In this document: piece by piece, positions 11,863 to 24,140 of the stretch
Position numbering within the stretch: the stretch's first letter is position 1
Layout of the letters: each line of letters opens with the position of its first letter
NCBI RefSeq assembly: GCF_932276165.1
Contig: NC_063997.1
Span: 3,730,001 to 3,794,000, forward strand
Reading direction: 5' to 3'
Length of the DNA stretch: 64,000 nt
Origin: Plutella xylostella
Lineage: Eukaryota > Arthropoda > Insecta > Lepidoptera > Plutellidae
The notes under the pieces: model-generated
What the model was told of the DNA's origin: nothing
The model's input: only the letters and a program-made list of their open reading frames with translations
Databases searched by the model: none
Made by a program: the position numbers and the translations under genes

Positions 11863-12563
11863 AAGAAGTGATGATATCTCAGAATAATAATGGTTAATGG
11901 TGCTATTCCGCTGAGCACCGAAACCGATGGAACACAAGTGAAAAGTGGTCATGGAAACGCACTAGGATAGACCCTGCTCCTAGAACAAGGCATGAGTTTG
12001 TGATTTGTGTGCGTGAAAAGCGAGGATGGAAACTTTGAATATTTTCTTGATTTTTTTTATTATTGTTGCAATAACATATAGTATTTTTTCTGAGTTACCA
12101 ACCGAAGTCACCCTGTGACAGGGTGACTAGATAGGTACTTCTGCATATCCGCCGTCTATCGTTGGTTTTTTTAGTAACTACTGTCTATAGAAGAAATTCC
12201 TTCATTGTCAATTTTACGTTACGAATGAATTTGGTAAAACCTAACTAATCCAGAGGAAACCTAAAATATCTTTCTGTCTCTCTGAAAAACATACTTAATA
12301 TCCCAAACTCGATGCTTTTAGCTATTAACATCTTTGAAATAAAATTCAGTCACCACCTTGTTCCTGCCCTCATCAGATCCTCACGAGACCATACCTCAAC
12401 CAGCACCATGAGACTGTGTTTTTGAATCCTAACCTATTGTTCCTACGTATTGTCATCACTTAGATCCATTCGCTATATTCCTGCTCCTCATCAGACCTTT
12501 ACGAGACTGTAATGCCAAGCGAGAACATTGCCCACTATCTAATTTAATTTAATGTATATTGAA
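11863..12563. other. Non-coding stretch
   Basis: No gene. Two loosely similar phrases (CTCATCAGATCCTCACGAGA and CTCATCAGACCTTTACGAGA at about 12368 and 12486) suggest a short decayed local duplication. Confidence 0.45.
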
Positions 12564-13838
12564 TACCCAAGTAACATTTCATTCGAGCTTAGGTTGTAAG
12601 AAATGCCTTTAGGTTTTATAAGGGTTGTGAAAAGGTTAATGCTTTGCTATCTGGTCATATTGAGTACTTGAGAATGATTACTAAGTCCTAAAACTAATTG
12701 TTTATTAATACAACCTTGTAGCTGCTGTAGGATGCTTTATTTATTTATTATTTATAGAAAAGCTAGCATTAATGCTAAAGTGAGAGCTTAAGGTTAAATT
12801 TTTAACCTTGTTACAACCATAAAGTTATGGAATATTTAAATTACTTATAAGTATTTTTTAAAACCTATCTTAAACCTTTAGGTTGATAAGAGTTGTCTAG
12901 GCAAACAAATTAGGACTACTTGGTGAAAACCAAAAGCATTAAGCACTGGCTATGAGCTAAAGGCATGATTTAAGTCCTACAAGAATATTTTAAAGCTTTA
13001 GAGGCATCCTCAAAATATGTTTAATGCTTTTTAGTAATTTCCTAACGGCCGCCATATTTTTTCAATGAAATAAAAAAAAAACTTACCAAAAAGATACATT
13101 TTAATTAATAAGGGAAAATTCAGTAGCGTTTCCTATACTATTCCAAATATATGTTTTTTTTATATAGACAGTACTTTTATTTCTAATATAAATTTACACC
13201 AAACATAAAATTTTATCTATTTTTTTTAATTAAAATATCTTCAAATTTATCATTTACAAAAGGCCCGTCACTTATACAGAACTATTATCCGAAAGTATCA
13301 CAATAAAGTGCTAGTCGTACAAGGTTTTCATATTTCCTGACTTCAGCCTAACTACTTACTATATTTTGTATTAATACAACACTTACAAGTTAGCCATTTT
13401 GAGTCTTGGAAAGTGTCAGGTAATGGCGCCATTTATTATAATTATTATAAAATCTTACACAGAAACATTTTAAGACCCGAGAGTCCTGGGAAGGCATTAC
13501 AAATATCCATCAAATGTGTTTCAAGTTATAGTAGAGTTACATCCAGGACTAATTTAGAACTTAAAAGCTGTCTTCCAAGGTTATGTTAACGTTAAATTAA
13601 GGTTGTGAAGGTTTTATTTAGGTTCTGTGTAAGTTGTTCAAAAGGTTCTGGGTTTGAGCTATAGGTTTTGCTGTAGCTCTCAGAAAGGTTCTAAAACGTG
13701 GGCCCTTTTTGCACTCAGGAGGTTAATATAAGGTTAATATAAGGTTATCGAGCCTTCTAAGTCTCACGAGTTGATTTCCATACAAAGGTTCTAGAACCTT
13801 TTCAAAACCTTTTTAAAACCAAAAATGTTACTTGGGTA
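12564..13838. mobile_element. 1.27-kb non-autonomous DNA element, ends CCCAAGTAACATTT
   Basis: The body 12566-13836 starts CCCAAGTAACATTT and ends with its exact complement AAATGTTACTTGGG. TA lies directly outside both ends (12564-12565 and 13837-13838). The interior is non-coding and repeats AGGTT/AACCT words (for example AAGGTTCTAGAACCTTTTC) near both ends. TA-flanked inverted repeats fit Tc1/mariner-like elements, but the class is inferred. No transposase is present. Confidence 0.75.
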
Positions 13839-14140
13839 TTAAGAATTATGCTTCATCAATTTCAAATCAAATTATGTTGGTGTCATAAAAGTTGAAAAAG
13901 TGCAATGACAACCAATGTGCAGTGATTTTGTGTCTGTACACAATTAGATCGCGAGCTGTCAGTGCCGCCTAAACCGACGTGACCCTTCTTTGGAGGCCAC
14001 CGGCCAACTGAGTCAAACGTCGCTTGTGTTTATGATTTTATAACACAGAAAGCCGCCATAGATATTTGTATGAAGATTTGAGGGAAAAAAATTGCTCAAG
14101 TTTGGGATTAATTTACACAAAATAGGTGTGTGTTTATTTA
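13839..14140. other. Non-coding stretch
   Basis: Nothing recognised. Confidence 0.4.
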
Positions 14141-14721
14141 AAAAAACCGGCCAAGTGCGAGTCGGGCTCGCGCACAAAGGGTTCCGTAGCAGCAAATATA
14201 ATATTACAGTTAAATCAACCTATCTCAAAAACTATAAGAGATACTTTGATCAAACCAAAAATCGTTGAAAGAGTTAATTAGCATGCATCACCTCTATTTT
14301 TTTTAGAATTTTATACCCCGTAGTTATAAAAATAGAGGGGGGGGGACATACTTTTTACGACTTTGAGAGCTGATATCTCAAAAACCGTTCACTTTAAGAA
14401 AAATGTTTTTTAGAAAACTTTATATCATTTTAAAAGACCTTTCCATTGATACCCCACACGGGTATGTACATCGAAAAAAAAAATTTCATCCCTCAGTTAC
14501 ATGTATGGGGGGCCCCACCCCCAATTCTTTTTTTTACTATTTAGTGTCATATTTTTGTAGCGGTTCATACAACACATATTCCCATCAAATTTCATCACTG
14601 TAGTACTTATAGTTTCCGAGTAAATCGGCTGTGACAGACGGACAGACGGACAGACGGACAGACGGACATGACGAAACTATAAGGGTTCCGTTTTTGCCAT
14701 TTTGGCTACGGAACCCTAAAA
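14141..14721. mobile_element. 580-bp dispersed repeat, ACCGGCCAAGTGCGAGTCGG family
   Basis: It begins AAAACCGGCCAAGTGCGAGT and continues CGCGCAC..GGGTTCCGTAGC. It ends with a (GACG)n-like block (GACAGACGGACAGACGGACA) and TTTTGGCTACGGAACCCTAA. GGGTTCCGTAGC near the start is the complement of GCTACGGAACCC at the end. I recognise this as a widespread lepidopteran repeat, but I am unsure whether it is SINE-like or a DNA element. The 66-codon frame inside is incidental. Confidence 0.7.
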
Positions 14722-16068
14722 ACAAGGTATTTAGCGCCTAGTCCAAGCATTTATCTTTATAATTTGATAAGAATCATATGGAAATTCTTGATAATTACGA
14801 CACAGTTGTTACAATACGGGAGTGTGATATCCTGGTTTTTCGTGATATTCTGAAATTAATTTACAGTTATCCATAATCATTTACTTAAATTCGAATGATT
14901 CAGCACCTAGCTAGACTCTTTAACTACCTGTGTGATTTTTTTCAAGGCTGTAGAGCATCATTTACTACATAATTCTATGACAATGCCAACCCTCGATTCC
15001 CTATTGCAGACCCTTAAATTAGTTTATGGTCCAAAAAGATGATCCACTGTCATCTTTTACCCATAGGCATACCAAAAATATTGATATTGTGGGTAATTTA
15101 GTCTTCTTGTGCCTGGAAGCAGTCGTTCTGAGCGATAAGACCGGAAGTACATTCTACTGAAGATGATAATAAAATTAAGAATAAGACACTAATAACTATA
15201 GGTAGGTACACACATCTAGTGGCAATCCGTTTACCTAATAAGATACAAATGCCTTTCATACAGTTACAGAAGGTGAGCCAGTATCAGTACCAGTCAAAAC
15301 AATGTTATTATGTTTAGTCCCTTCATAGTTCATAGGTCTGTAGTAGTCCGTAGGTACTTCGGCAACTTCTCAGAATCTTGCAACCATAGACAATGGAAAA
15401 CGTAGACAGAAAAGAAAAATTCGTATTCTATTTTCAAACGTCGCATTGCAAATCAAACAGTAGTACCAAAGAGGCGCACTTATTTAATACTCCAAAGAGT
15501 TCCGAGCTGCTAACAACGCAAAGAAAAATAATAGTGCGTTCCTTTGTCATTCTCCAAGTCAACAATGGTGAAGACGGAAATTGGAATAAGAATGAAAGTG
15601 GATTGCAGCTTATTTTTGTAAGCCGGCAATCTTGGACTTGAATTACCTTACTATGGTACTATGTAGGTGTTTATATGGAACCGTATTGTAGGCATGGTCC
15701 ACTTGTGATTTTGTATACCAATCAGTATAAACATAAACATGTATCGCTATGATAACAATTTGCAGTTCATGGGTGCGATGCGATGTGGTGATAAATTAGT
15801 GTAATTATAATAATTAAATTGATCATAAATTACGATAACCGCAATGCTATGATGCATCATCAAATAAGATAAAATAACATTAGACTATAGTAGGTGAATA
15901 GGTCCCTATAATTATGTTAGAGATGTCTATGGATGAAAAATTTACAGATTTTTAATTTTCATCTGAAATAAGAACATACGGGCTTTCTAGATCCCGGGAC
16001 AGAGAAGATGTTTCCTGGTACCTACATATTAAGGTTTTTAAGATCTAATAATTAGTAAAACGGGCTAA
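14722..16068. other. Non-coding stretch
   Basis: A small relic of the LINE-tail family (GGAAGCAGTCG..GAGCGATAAGACCGG) is at about 15111-15146. Otherwise nothing is supported. The 82-codon frame at 15393 has no recognisable feature. Confidence 0.45.
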
Positions 16069-16071
16069 ATA

Positions 16072-16247
16072 TACATGGTGTTAGAAAAAAGGTACCTATA
16101 GTAATAAGTAGGTTATAAACTTTTCATGGAGAAACAAATTTTAAAAAAATATCCTGAAATTCTTGGAACATAAGTTATTCAGAATTACCCCCTATATATC
16201 ACTCACCATTTCAGCTTACTACACCATTTTGCAACACTCTGTATGTA
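16072..16247. mobile_element. MITE, ends ACAGGGTGTTGCAAAA type
   Basis: The left end CATGGTGTTAGAAAAAAGG and the right end CCATTTTGCAACACTCTGTATG are degenerate inverted copies of the consensus ATACAGGGTGTTGCAAAA seen at 26816-26843 and 42587. It is non-coding. Confidence 0.6.
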
Positions 16248-18949
16248 TTTTAATAGCATAATATAAAACCCTATATACATGTTAATAATCTGAATAATAA
16301 AACATTTAATTACTAAACAGATTTCGATAATCAGTGGATGAATGCTGCGCAGGCCTCACCAGTTTCAATCACACTCAAATTGATTACCATCTGTCCGACG
16401 CACACATCGTATGCATGCGTAAATTGCTTAGATTGGGTCAAGCGAAATGATGGGATCCTCAGCTTAATGTATGTATCGTGTTTATTAGTAGGAACAGACG
16501 ATATTCGGAGTGTCTGTCTGTACATGACATGTTTATAGAGTGACGGAATATTGATTCGAGTTTAGATTTATTATTTATTTATGTAATTGTATCTACCTCC
16601 GTCCTATTAAATTATTAGATTTTCTATCTACTATCCTTTTCATCCGCGTTGTTGTATTTTCTTAAATTTCTCTTTTGTTTTCTTAAATTTTTCCGATATC
16701 TAATGTGGCATGATGGTAGTGGTTGATTTTGTTTTTAAGTCTAAAGTTTAGCATATTAGCCGGAGCTTGATTGATATGCTACACACAACGTAACGTTGGT
16801 TTATACATTTATTTCTGTAATCCTACACAATTTACAGGGGTATGTTAGTCAGAAACTGAATTTAAAAGATATTTACCCACTCTTTACTTCACTCTGTTGG
16901 TAAGTAGACTTCCCCAAACGCGTTCAATATTGTACCAACAAATCTAAGTTACCTGTGCACAAAGCCTTTCAATAAAAGTTTCGGTCAGGGCGGCCATCGC
17001 GGCGGGATGCATAAATAAATAAATAATTTTGTCGGCAGCGACGGCGACACAGCGGCATAAAGGACAGTGGAGGTTCCACAAATCCACAGTCGGAATTTCA
17101 AGTAAAATCAATACTGATGGAAAATGGAAAACACACCGTATGTAGGTTAGTCAGCGTGTTAGTATTTAAAACTACAGTATGTACTACAAAAGCTAGACTA
17201 ATGGAATCATACTAGCCACACACTGAAGATGTATGAAAATGGATATGCATACCTAGCACGGGATGCAAGACACTGGCACAGACACTGACAAGTGGCAAGA
17301 TTAGCGTCGCGCCCGCTCATATCGCGCGAACGCAAAGACGAGCAAGACGGAAAACTATTGCCACGTCTTGTCGTCCGCGTCCAGCGCCTCGTGCAAGGTA
17401 AACTTTAGGTGTAAAAATATACCACTACCTTCGATTCTGCACACGTGTATGACTGCGCCGAGTCGTCTGTTTGCATAGGGATTATCATATTAAACGCGGA
17501 GCAGGGTGGCTGGCCCGCGATACAGCGGGGCGGATATCGGAAGATATCAGTTCTACGTACGCACAACGCAGATTTCAAGTTTGCTTTTGATAATGAGGTG
17601 ATAACAAAGTTTGTATTTGCCAGAGCATAAAAGCGTAAAAGTAAATATCAAAGTGGACATCTCACATTCAAAATAATATTATAAGTAAATACCGACTACA
17701 TACTTATAAAGGTCAAAGCTCCCTGACACCCTAGAAAATATCTTGAAAAACCTGCGGGTGAAGCGAAGCTTTCGAGATAAATCATTAGCGTTTAGTTTAC
17801 AACGATATTCTAAAACCTAACATGAAGTTCTTGTAAATACATAAATATTGACAAATTTCAGAGAACTCGTTGACCTCAGATAGCACAAGTGACCTATCGG
17901 AAAAATGTTTCCCCGCGGAAGTCCACATTCCTTCAAAAGCTTTCATTTAATTTTCCTAAGTAAAATCCCCGGGTTTCTTTCCAACCGCTACTCTATTTAT
18001 GGCGAAGGAAATACAGTTTTGAACTTAATATAAAATGAAATAGGAAAATCTGCTTAAAATTTGTATGCAGCTGAAAAAAATTGGCGATTTACTTATTTTG
18101 CAAAGATTTTTTATCAACAAATAATTATCCACTGTTAGAATGACTTCTCCACAGCAGCAGTGCCATAAAAAAACGTACTTACTTTTATCACCACCACCTC
18201 TTGTCGTACGCGTCTTGCGCCCCGTGCTAGGTAATGCTGTTGTCATCGACGAAAAAAAAAACATTTATAGGTACCAGTATAGTGCTCGAAGAGTTTCTTT
18301 CACCATTTCTTCTCCTCTCCTGTGACTGACTCTTTGACAATCAACAAACTAATAGTACAATTTTATAAAAGTTTTATGTTTCTTTCTGTATAAAATTATA
18401 TTCTATTATATTTAATACAACTTCATACCAAGTCGATATCCTGACCCCGCTGCCCGGAGGTGGAATAACTTCACTCGAGCCCATTAGCCGCTGCACCTGG
18501 GAGCAGGATGCAAGGGAAACTTCCACTGATTGCATTCAACCTACCAACTTACCGTTGTACAAAATTAGACTTTGTCACCAAGTTTAAAGATTCATTTGGG
18601 TGAAAGTTAGCGGATGTATTAGCTAGGGTTGTGCTTGTGTTGCGGGTTTTAACCCCTTATTCTCGTTATAATTGTGTGAAAATGATACTCAAATAAGCTG
18701 AAAATATCAATTGTGTCTGGCTGAATTGGATAATTACACAAAAGTTTAAATACGTTTATAGGACTTACTGTAAGTACGCATATTAAGGGCAATATTAAGG
18801 ACCAGGGTACGCCAACGTCTGAAAACCGACACAATAATATACGATACTTTAAAAAGTGTAAATCAATGTGAATCAAAAGCCAAAGTATTATGAAGTTTTG
18901 TATATTTACTTCGTAGATTTTTTTTTCTGATAGATCATCATAATCATTA
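16248..18949. other. Long non-coding stretch
   Basis: No exon is supported. Two segments, 17345-17405 and 18190-18240, share TCTTGTCGT.CGCGTC..GCGCC.CGTGC.AGGTAA and therefore look like two copies of a dispersed repeat. The frame at 17445-17630 has no family feature. Confidence 0.5.
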
Positions 18950-19070
18950 TCATAGACAGGTGGCCGGCAGTGGCTGAATGAGGGAGGCCGAGGAAAAAGT
19001 ATTGTAGCGCTGCTTGGGAGAGCCATATGTCCGTGGACGACTACGGGTTGATGATTATGATCATGACTTC
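18950..19070 (+). pseudogene. RTE-type retrotransposon 3'-end fragment
   Basis: CAGGTGGCCGGCAGTGGCTG..GGAGGCCGAGG, then a late TATGTCCGTGGACGACTACGG and GATGATTATGAT, match the terminal codons and GATGAT tail of the RTE copies at 51063 and 60596. It has in-frame stops (GSG*, VL*R). Only about 120 bp remain. Confidence 0.75.
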
Positions 19071-21250
19071 CATTAAATTTAATACAAATAACAAAGCAAC
19101 CCTATCAGAGGTGATCTGTAGTCGCAGTTCTTTCCGCTTCAGTAGTTTCAGCACCTGACTGGACTCGCTCGCTGTATTTGGCACGGTTTAAACTTGCCAA
19201 CTCCGAGTTCGGCGCCTGAATTAATGATAGCGGCAAAAGATATATTTTGTGCAAAGACGCGGGGCTAAGGCGCTTCGATTGAATTTGTTGTGGAACTGGC
19301 TGCACTAAAGTTTTCACTCGGGACATCTAGTTGCCTTGTACTTTTTATTCTACTTTGGTTTACCGCGATACAAACTTATTTTATCAGGTAGGTTCGTACC
19401 TATACACTATAGTAATATTGCGAAGCCTGCCTATTGCCTAATTGCCTATACCTATTGTAACTACTTAAGTTTGTAATTTCATCTTTGAACTTTTATTAAC
19501 TCTAAAAACTATGGTTTCTCTCTACCATACACACATCGAGTCTGAATGTGTAATTTTATATATTTTTTGTTCATTGTTCATTTATTTATAATATTTCTTA
19601 ATAATTAGATTTTAGATACTTTTTTCTACACTAAGCATAATCAATTAGCTGCTACTAATTAGATTAGCACCAAATTTTACGCAAATGTTTAAAATATCCG
19701 TAGCAATCCAACCAGGATCCCATGAATAGTGCGGCAGTGTATTTACAACGCTGAAATCGTAGCCGACGGAAATTCGATCACAAATCAGATGACATCGGGC
19801 CGGGAACAAGAGCGTTCAGAAACGCTTTGAATCGAACATAGGACGCCCCGTTTGCGGCTCCAATGGAGAGTATTCTCAATTGGGCTAGTTCGGAATTTTC
19901 GAATATTCTAGAATTCCCCAGAGTATAGGCGACTTAGTCGGGGATGTGCGAGGCTTTCAGAGACGGCTGGCTGACCTGGTTCGAGATTGAAGTAGAGTTT
20001 ACTACTGTAGAGTTCTTTAAAGCTGGCATTGTTTAAACCAACGCATAATATATAGTCTTACCTACTATGTAATATGAAAATAGTACACTTCAAGACACGG
20101 CTTTCCTCCAAGACTGCAGGGTTTTAGCGGGTTGGACATTAGAGTATGTTCAGCCCTAGCCTGCTCGTATGAAAGATATGCTCGTATGATCTGATTCGGT
20201 TGTTGTGGTACGAGAGTTACCTATTTGGTCACTTGTTTGCACATAACAACTGCCAACAGTCACTAAGTCCTTGCGAACCCTTGTAAACACCGCTTTAGGA
20301 AACACTTACATTCTGTGCTCGTATAAAATGAACCCTTTACTTTAGTAGCTGCCCCCAATACCGTCCCGTTGGCAAGATAGTTCGGGAGTTCGCCCATTAC
20401 TGATAGCAGTTCAGAACTAGTCGCAGACATCTCGTAGAAACTTGCGCTGGAGTCTGTGACCGACCGTTTTAGCTTATTGGACTTGTCAACAAAACTGTAC
20501 TTTATCGTCTAAAACCATTGAGTGAGAAACGAAGACACGATCCAGTATTGTTCTATGTCAACACTGAAACGCTTCTTCATAATATTAAAAAAGGTGAACA
20601 AAGTTAAAAAATCTTTAACACCTTATTTCCCATGAAAAGCAGAACCTTTTCTTTTACAACCGAAAACTTAAAATGAATCCCTTTGATGTGTAAATTTGCT
20701 CGTAAATTCACTTTGACAATTACATAAAAATAAAGTTTAGCAATTAAAAAGTTTAATTAGTATCAAGGGACAGAAAATTTCAATAATTTCCTTTTGCGGT
20801 ACAAGCCTGTTGGCAGAGTTGTTAATAATGTTTGTGTTCCTTTAATCTAATTCAAAGTTAAATTATACAAAGGTGAGCACGATGTTTTACAATTCCACTA
20901 TTTATTTTATTTTACAAGTATTGCAAGTAGGAACCTAAATATAAAATTAACATATTCTACAAAATCCAGGTTCACTATTTCTTATATCGACTGAACAATA
21001 CTAGCTAATTTCTGCAATCCATTACAGTAGCATTAAATTTAAAATCGCACAGAGCCAAGATAAGCCGGGTCTCCAATATCGCGACAGGACAATTTAGCTA
21101 ATTTATTCAAGTACTTAGTGGAGCAAAAACTTTCTCTCTGTAAGTTCGGCAACAACAGTTGTAAATCACACGGCTTGAGAGCAGCTCCACGATCACTATC
21201 TGCTAAATAAGTGGGGGCATTCGAAGATACAGGGATACATTTTGGGTACA
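19071..21250. other. Long non-coding stretch
   Basis: No gene or structured element is supported. The minus-strand 73-codon frame at 19105-19326 is unsupported. Confidence 0.5.
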
Positions 21251-21347
21251 GGGGCCCTATCGCGAAGTCAAAAAGAAGTAATTCACGAAGTCATTAGTGT
21301 CAAATTCAATACAAATGGAATCCGAAAATCTTTGTCAAAACAAGTTT
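21251..21347 (+). repeat. Dispersed repeat GGCCCTATCGCGAAGTC, copy 1
   Basis: It reads GGGGCCCTATCGCGAAGTCA .. GTGTCAAATTCAATAC .. GAAAATCTTTGTCAAAACAAG. The same order of words occurs in reverse at 56108-56208 and 62487-62569, and in forward orientation at 57650-57755. The class is unknown and it is non-coding. Confidence 0.7.
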
Positions 21348-21404
21348 TCAAGGAGAAAGAGGGACTACTCGTACCTTCTAAGTTTCAGGCCTCTAAAAAT
21401 ATAC

Positions 21405-21462
21405 AGGATGTTGCATAAACGGTATAACTAGTAAGACGAAATGGATGACTCAGGGGGTCACG
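21405..21462. repeat. Left end of ACAGGGTGTTGC-type element
   Basis: ACAGGATGTTGCATAAACGG, then GGATGACTCAGGGGGTCA. It matches the body at 11040-11080 and stops at the SINE tail that follows. Confidence 0.6.
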
Positions 21463-21599
21463 GTCTATTCTATTCTCTGTGCGGGTGTAAGTACCTGCAC
21501 CTGGCTCTCTCGAATGGAACTTTTGTGCATATCCCCAATGTCTAAACTGCCTTCCTAAGCTTGGACTTTTTGCCAACAACGCTAGTCCACTGCGGGTTG
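21463..21599 (-). mobile_element. 5'-truncated tRNA-derived SINE
   Basis: On the minus strand this ends GTACTTACACCCGCACAGAG followed by AATAGAATAGA, the same 3' tail as the SINE at 1924-2221 (AGAGAGCCAGGTGCAGGTAC is shared). The tRNA-like head is missing. It abuts a MITE end at 21600. Confidence 0.75.
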
Positions 21600-21638
21600 G
21601 ATTTAAATACGTTTAGCGTTTGGTAACACTGACCTTAG
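21600..21638. repeat. End of the AAACGTTTAGCG MITE family
   Basis: AATACGTTTAGCGTTTGGTA then CACTGACCTTA matches the right end of the copy at 27316-27449 (CGTTTAGCGTTTGGTAAAAG). The rest of the MITE is absent. Confidence 0.6.
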
Positions 21639-22006
21639 TATTAGGTATTAGAATGTATGCTTATGAAAAATGCGTGCCAAAAGTGGAACATACTTATGAA
21701 TATGAATGATTCATTTTGTATGTTTGAACAGGGTCCGGTGAATAGAATATATAAATTAGGGTACACAATCATTTAGCTGTATGATGGATGCTTGATCACG
21801 AAGATGCCGGGGCTACTCTTCCTTGGCGGAATCGGTACGTTTAATGAATTGACATTAATATCGTTTTCGTAAAGGTAGAGTGACCTTCCCGTAGCGTAAA
21901 CACAACACACTCACTTAATAAAGTATCATTGAAATAAATACCTTCGCTATTTTGTGCTTCAAAGACGATTTAATTTCATTCTGTCTATTTCCTATCAATG
22001 TGATTG
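21639..22006. other. Non-coding stretch
   Basis: Nothing recognised. Confidence 0.4.
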
Positions 22007-22131
22007 TCTGGAAGAGATTACTTTTAGCAATAAGGCCGCCGATTGTGCTATTTATTTTCTTTTCATGTTTGTAATACTGTTTTTGTTTGTGTGCAATAAA
22101 GAGAATTTTATATTTTATCTTTATCTTTAAT
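22007..22131 (+). repeat. LINE 3'-tail family
   Basis: CTGGAAGAGATTACTTTTAG, CAATAAGGCCGCC, GTGTGCAATAAAGAG, then TTTATCTTTATCTTTA. It has the shared order GGAAGA..GCGATAAGGCCGCC..AATAAAG also seen at 34641 and 63624. This is the polyadenylated 3' end of a non-LTR retrotransposon family, and no ORF remains. Confidence 0.7.
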
Positions 22132-23162
22132 TACTGTCTATTGTTATAATAAATGCAAGTTATTTAAAATGAAATAAATCTGCTATATTTGAGAGAATAA
22201 AAGCATGTACTACCTACAGAACCCCGTTTTTAGCGTTATTCCCTTTATACAGCCTCCTCCAGTGGCAACAAATGGGGAAAACTCCTGATATTTTTTTGTG
22301 TAACTTGTGGACTTTTCTTTTATAGGGCTTTATTTCTCAGGTCGGATTGTCAAATAAAGTAGCTAAAGGAAGGTCAGCTGGATAAGGTTGCTTCATAAAA
22401 TTTCAGGTTTTGTTTTGTACGAGTGAGCACATTGTAATTGAATTGGCGCAATTTTTTGTTTTATTTTTTGTATCATTTTACTTTTTATTTTTTTTATATT
22501 AGAAATTTTATTTGATACCTACTTAAGTATTTATTTACGGCAGACTTTTTAATGATCGTATAAAAGTTACCTGAATTATTATCCTGTTACTGTCATGTAT
22601 GTAGGTACTATGTACTAGTAACAATAATCTGAATAAGTCGGTAGGTATTGTAAAATCAGCATTTATGTAAACATCGTATGAGTCAGTAAAAATGAACTTT
22701 TCATTAAATAAACCTACCTGTGTATTCATGTTTAAAAATATCAACAAAAAAAAATCTTACTGAAATGCAAAATTCAAATTTCTACAACTTTTCATTGGTA
22801 GGGTCAAACATGTAAGTTGCGAACCTTTGTGTAGATACTGAATGACCCAACTGCTGTTAACTGTAGCAAAACTTTATCTATCAGCAAATGAAGCATGAAA
22901 GTTGTATAAAAGACATGTCCCCTTTGCATTCCGGATGAAAGCAATACTCTGTGCTGATTAGTTCCATTCATTAGTTGCCAACTGGTTCACGGACTTTCAA
23001 TGAACGTAACATGTGCGGGGTTAATGTTATACTTATATAAAAAAATATCTTTCGACCTTATTTATTTAAACCATACCAATCATATCTTCAAAAAACTTAT
23101 TTATATTCCTTTTTCACTGTGTGAATTGTAATTTATTCATTCAATCTAAAAAGTAATAGTGA
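22132..23162. other. Non-coding stretch
   Basis: AT-rich, with no gene recognised. Confidence 0.5.
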
Positions 23163-23364
23163 AGGTGGGTTAATCCGAATTTCGGATAGTTCCGATTTTG
23201 CCGACTTCTTCCAAACGCAGCCATACCTTGAACCGTGGAACAACCCAAGCAAGGTATAAGATTAAGTTGTCATCAAGGTGAATGGTTCCTCGGTTCAAAG
23301 TATGGGTGCGTTTGGAAGAAATTGGCAAAAATCTGAAATACCCGAAATTCGGAATAACCCACCT
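23163..23364. mobile_element. MITE with ~70-bp inverted arms, ends AGGTGGGTTA
   Basis: The left arm (AGGTGGGTTAATCCGAATTT .. CTTCTTCCAAACGCAGCCAT .. TTGAACC) pairs with the right arm (GGTTCAAAGTATGGGTGCGT .. AAATTCGGAATAACCCACCT). It is about 202 bp and non-coding, and the flanking duplication is not evident. Confidence 0.85.
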
Positions 23365-23767
23365 GCTATATTCTATTCTATTTTATTCCATGAATAGAAG
23401 ATTTTCGTAAAGTATACCAATAAAACCCTACCTCAAAAATTCTTCCACTTTATGTTTCTTTCTAGTGCCTCCAACAAATCAAGGCAAATATTTTTTATTA
23501 AATCCGAAATTCAGCAAACAAAAAGTTCTACAAAAGTCTCTGGACCCGCCACTCGAAATGTTGGGCTGAAGTTTCAGAAGCCACCGTCTGAAATGAGAAG
23601 TTACAGAACCTACCTGCCTGAGAGGCACTTTATACTAATAACCTATTTGTTAAGATAATATTAATTATAGTTGCCTTAATCCATTATTATATATACTTAA
23701 GTATGGATATTTTTAGGTATAGTTTGTGTAACTTCTAATTGTAAAGTCATCGTCATAAAACAGTAAA
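23365..23767. other. Non-coding stretch
   Basis: The 68-codon frame at 23452 has no recognisable feature. Confidence 0.4.
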
Positions 23768-23972
23768 TACACTCAAGGGCACTAAATGACCCCATTATTT
23801 ACAACATTTAATTTAAAATTGAATAAAATATTATTGTTTTTAATTGGTAATATCCTAATGGTCTGTTAAATGTACTTCAATGTTGCAGAAGGCGACATTA
23901 AAGCTAGCCTTTTCCGTTAAGGATTAATTTGGTGCTTTTCTCAGTGGAACCTTTTCATTGCCCGTAAGTGTA
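23768..23972. mobile_element. MITE, ends ACACTCACGTGCAATGAAA type
   Basis: The left end ACACTCAAGGGCACTAAATG and the right end CCTTTTCATTGCCCGTAAGTGT are inverted copies of a common end. The body (TTGGTAATATCCTAATGGTC, GCAGAAGGCGACATTAAAGC, TAGCCTTTTCCGTT) matches 55766-55978 and, in part, 9300-9424. It has no ORF. Confidence 0.75.
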
Positions 23973-24047
23973 GTTCAATATTCTGGTTCGGCGGAAAATA
24001 AGTAAATCAGTAGAAAATTTATTATAATTGATGAGAGAATGAATCGT

Positions 24048-24140
24048 CCGTAGTCGAGCTGGCTTCAGTGATCACTGAGGTTAAGCAATTCATGGCACGG
24101 TTAGCCATTGGATGGGTGAACGATTTCAAGTGGTGCATTG
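24048..24140 (+). repeat. 5S-rRNA-derived SINE fragment
   Basis: TAGTCGAGCTGGCTTCAGTG is followed by ATCACTGAGGTTAAGCAATT and GGTTAGCCATTGGATGGGTGA. These match the 5S rRNA internal promoter, box A (AGTTAAGCAACG) and the intermediate element/box C region (GGTTAGTACTTGGATGGGTGA). It lacks the outer 5S helices and is diverged, so it is a SINE3-like retroposon head and not a functional 5S gene. A weaker relative is at 40738-40800. Confidence 0.75.

Noticed and set aside
19105..19326. 73-codon minus-strand ORF
   Set aside because: Protein-like composition, but no motif, splice bounds or repeat relation could be shown.
24048..24140. 5S rRNA gene
   Set aside because: Only the internal promoter region is similar. 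The outer helices are absent and the sequence is diverged.
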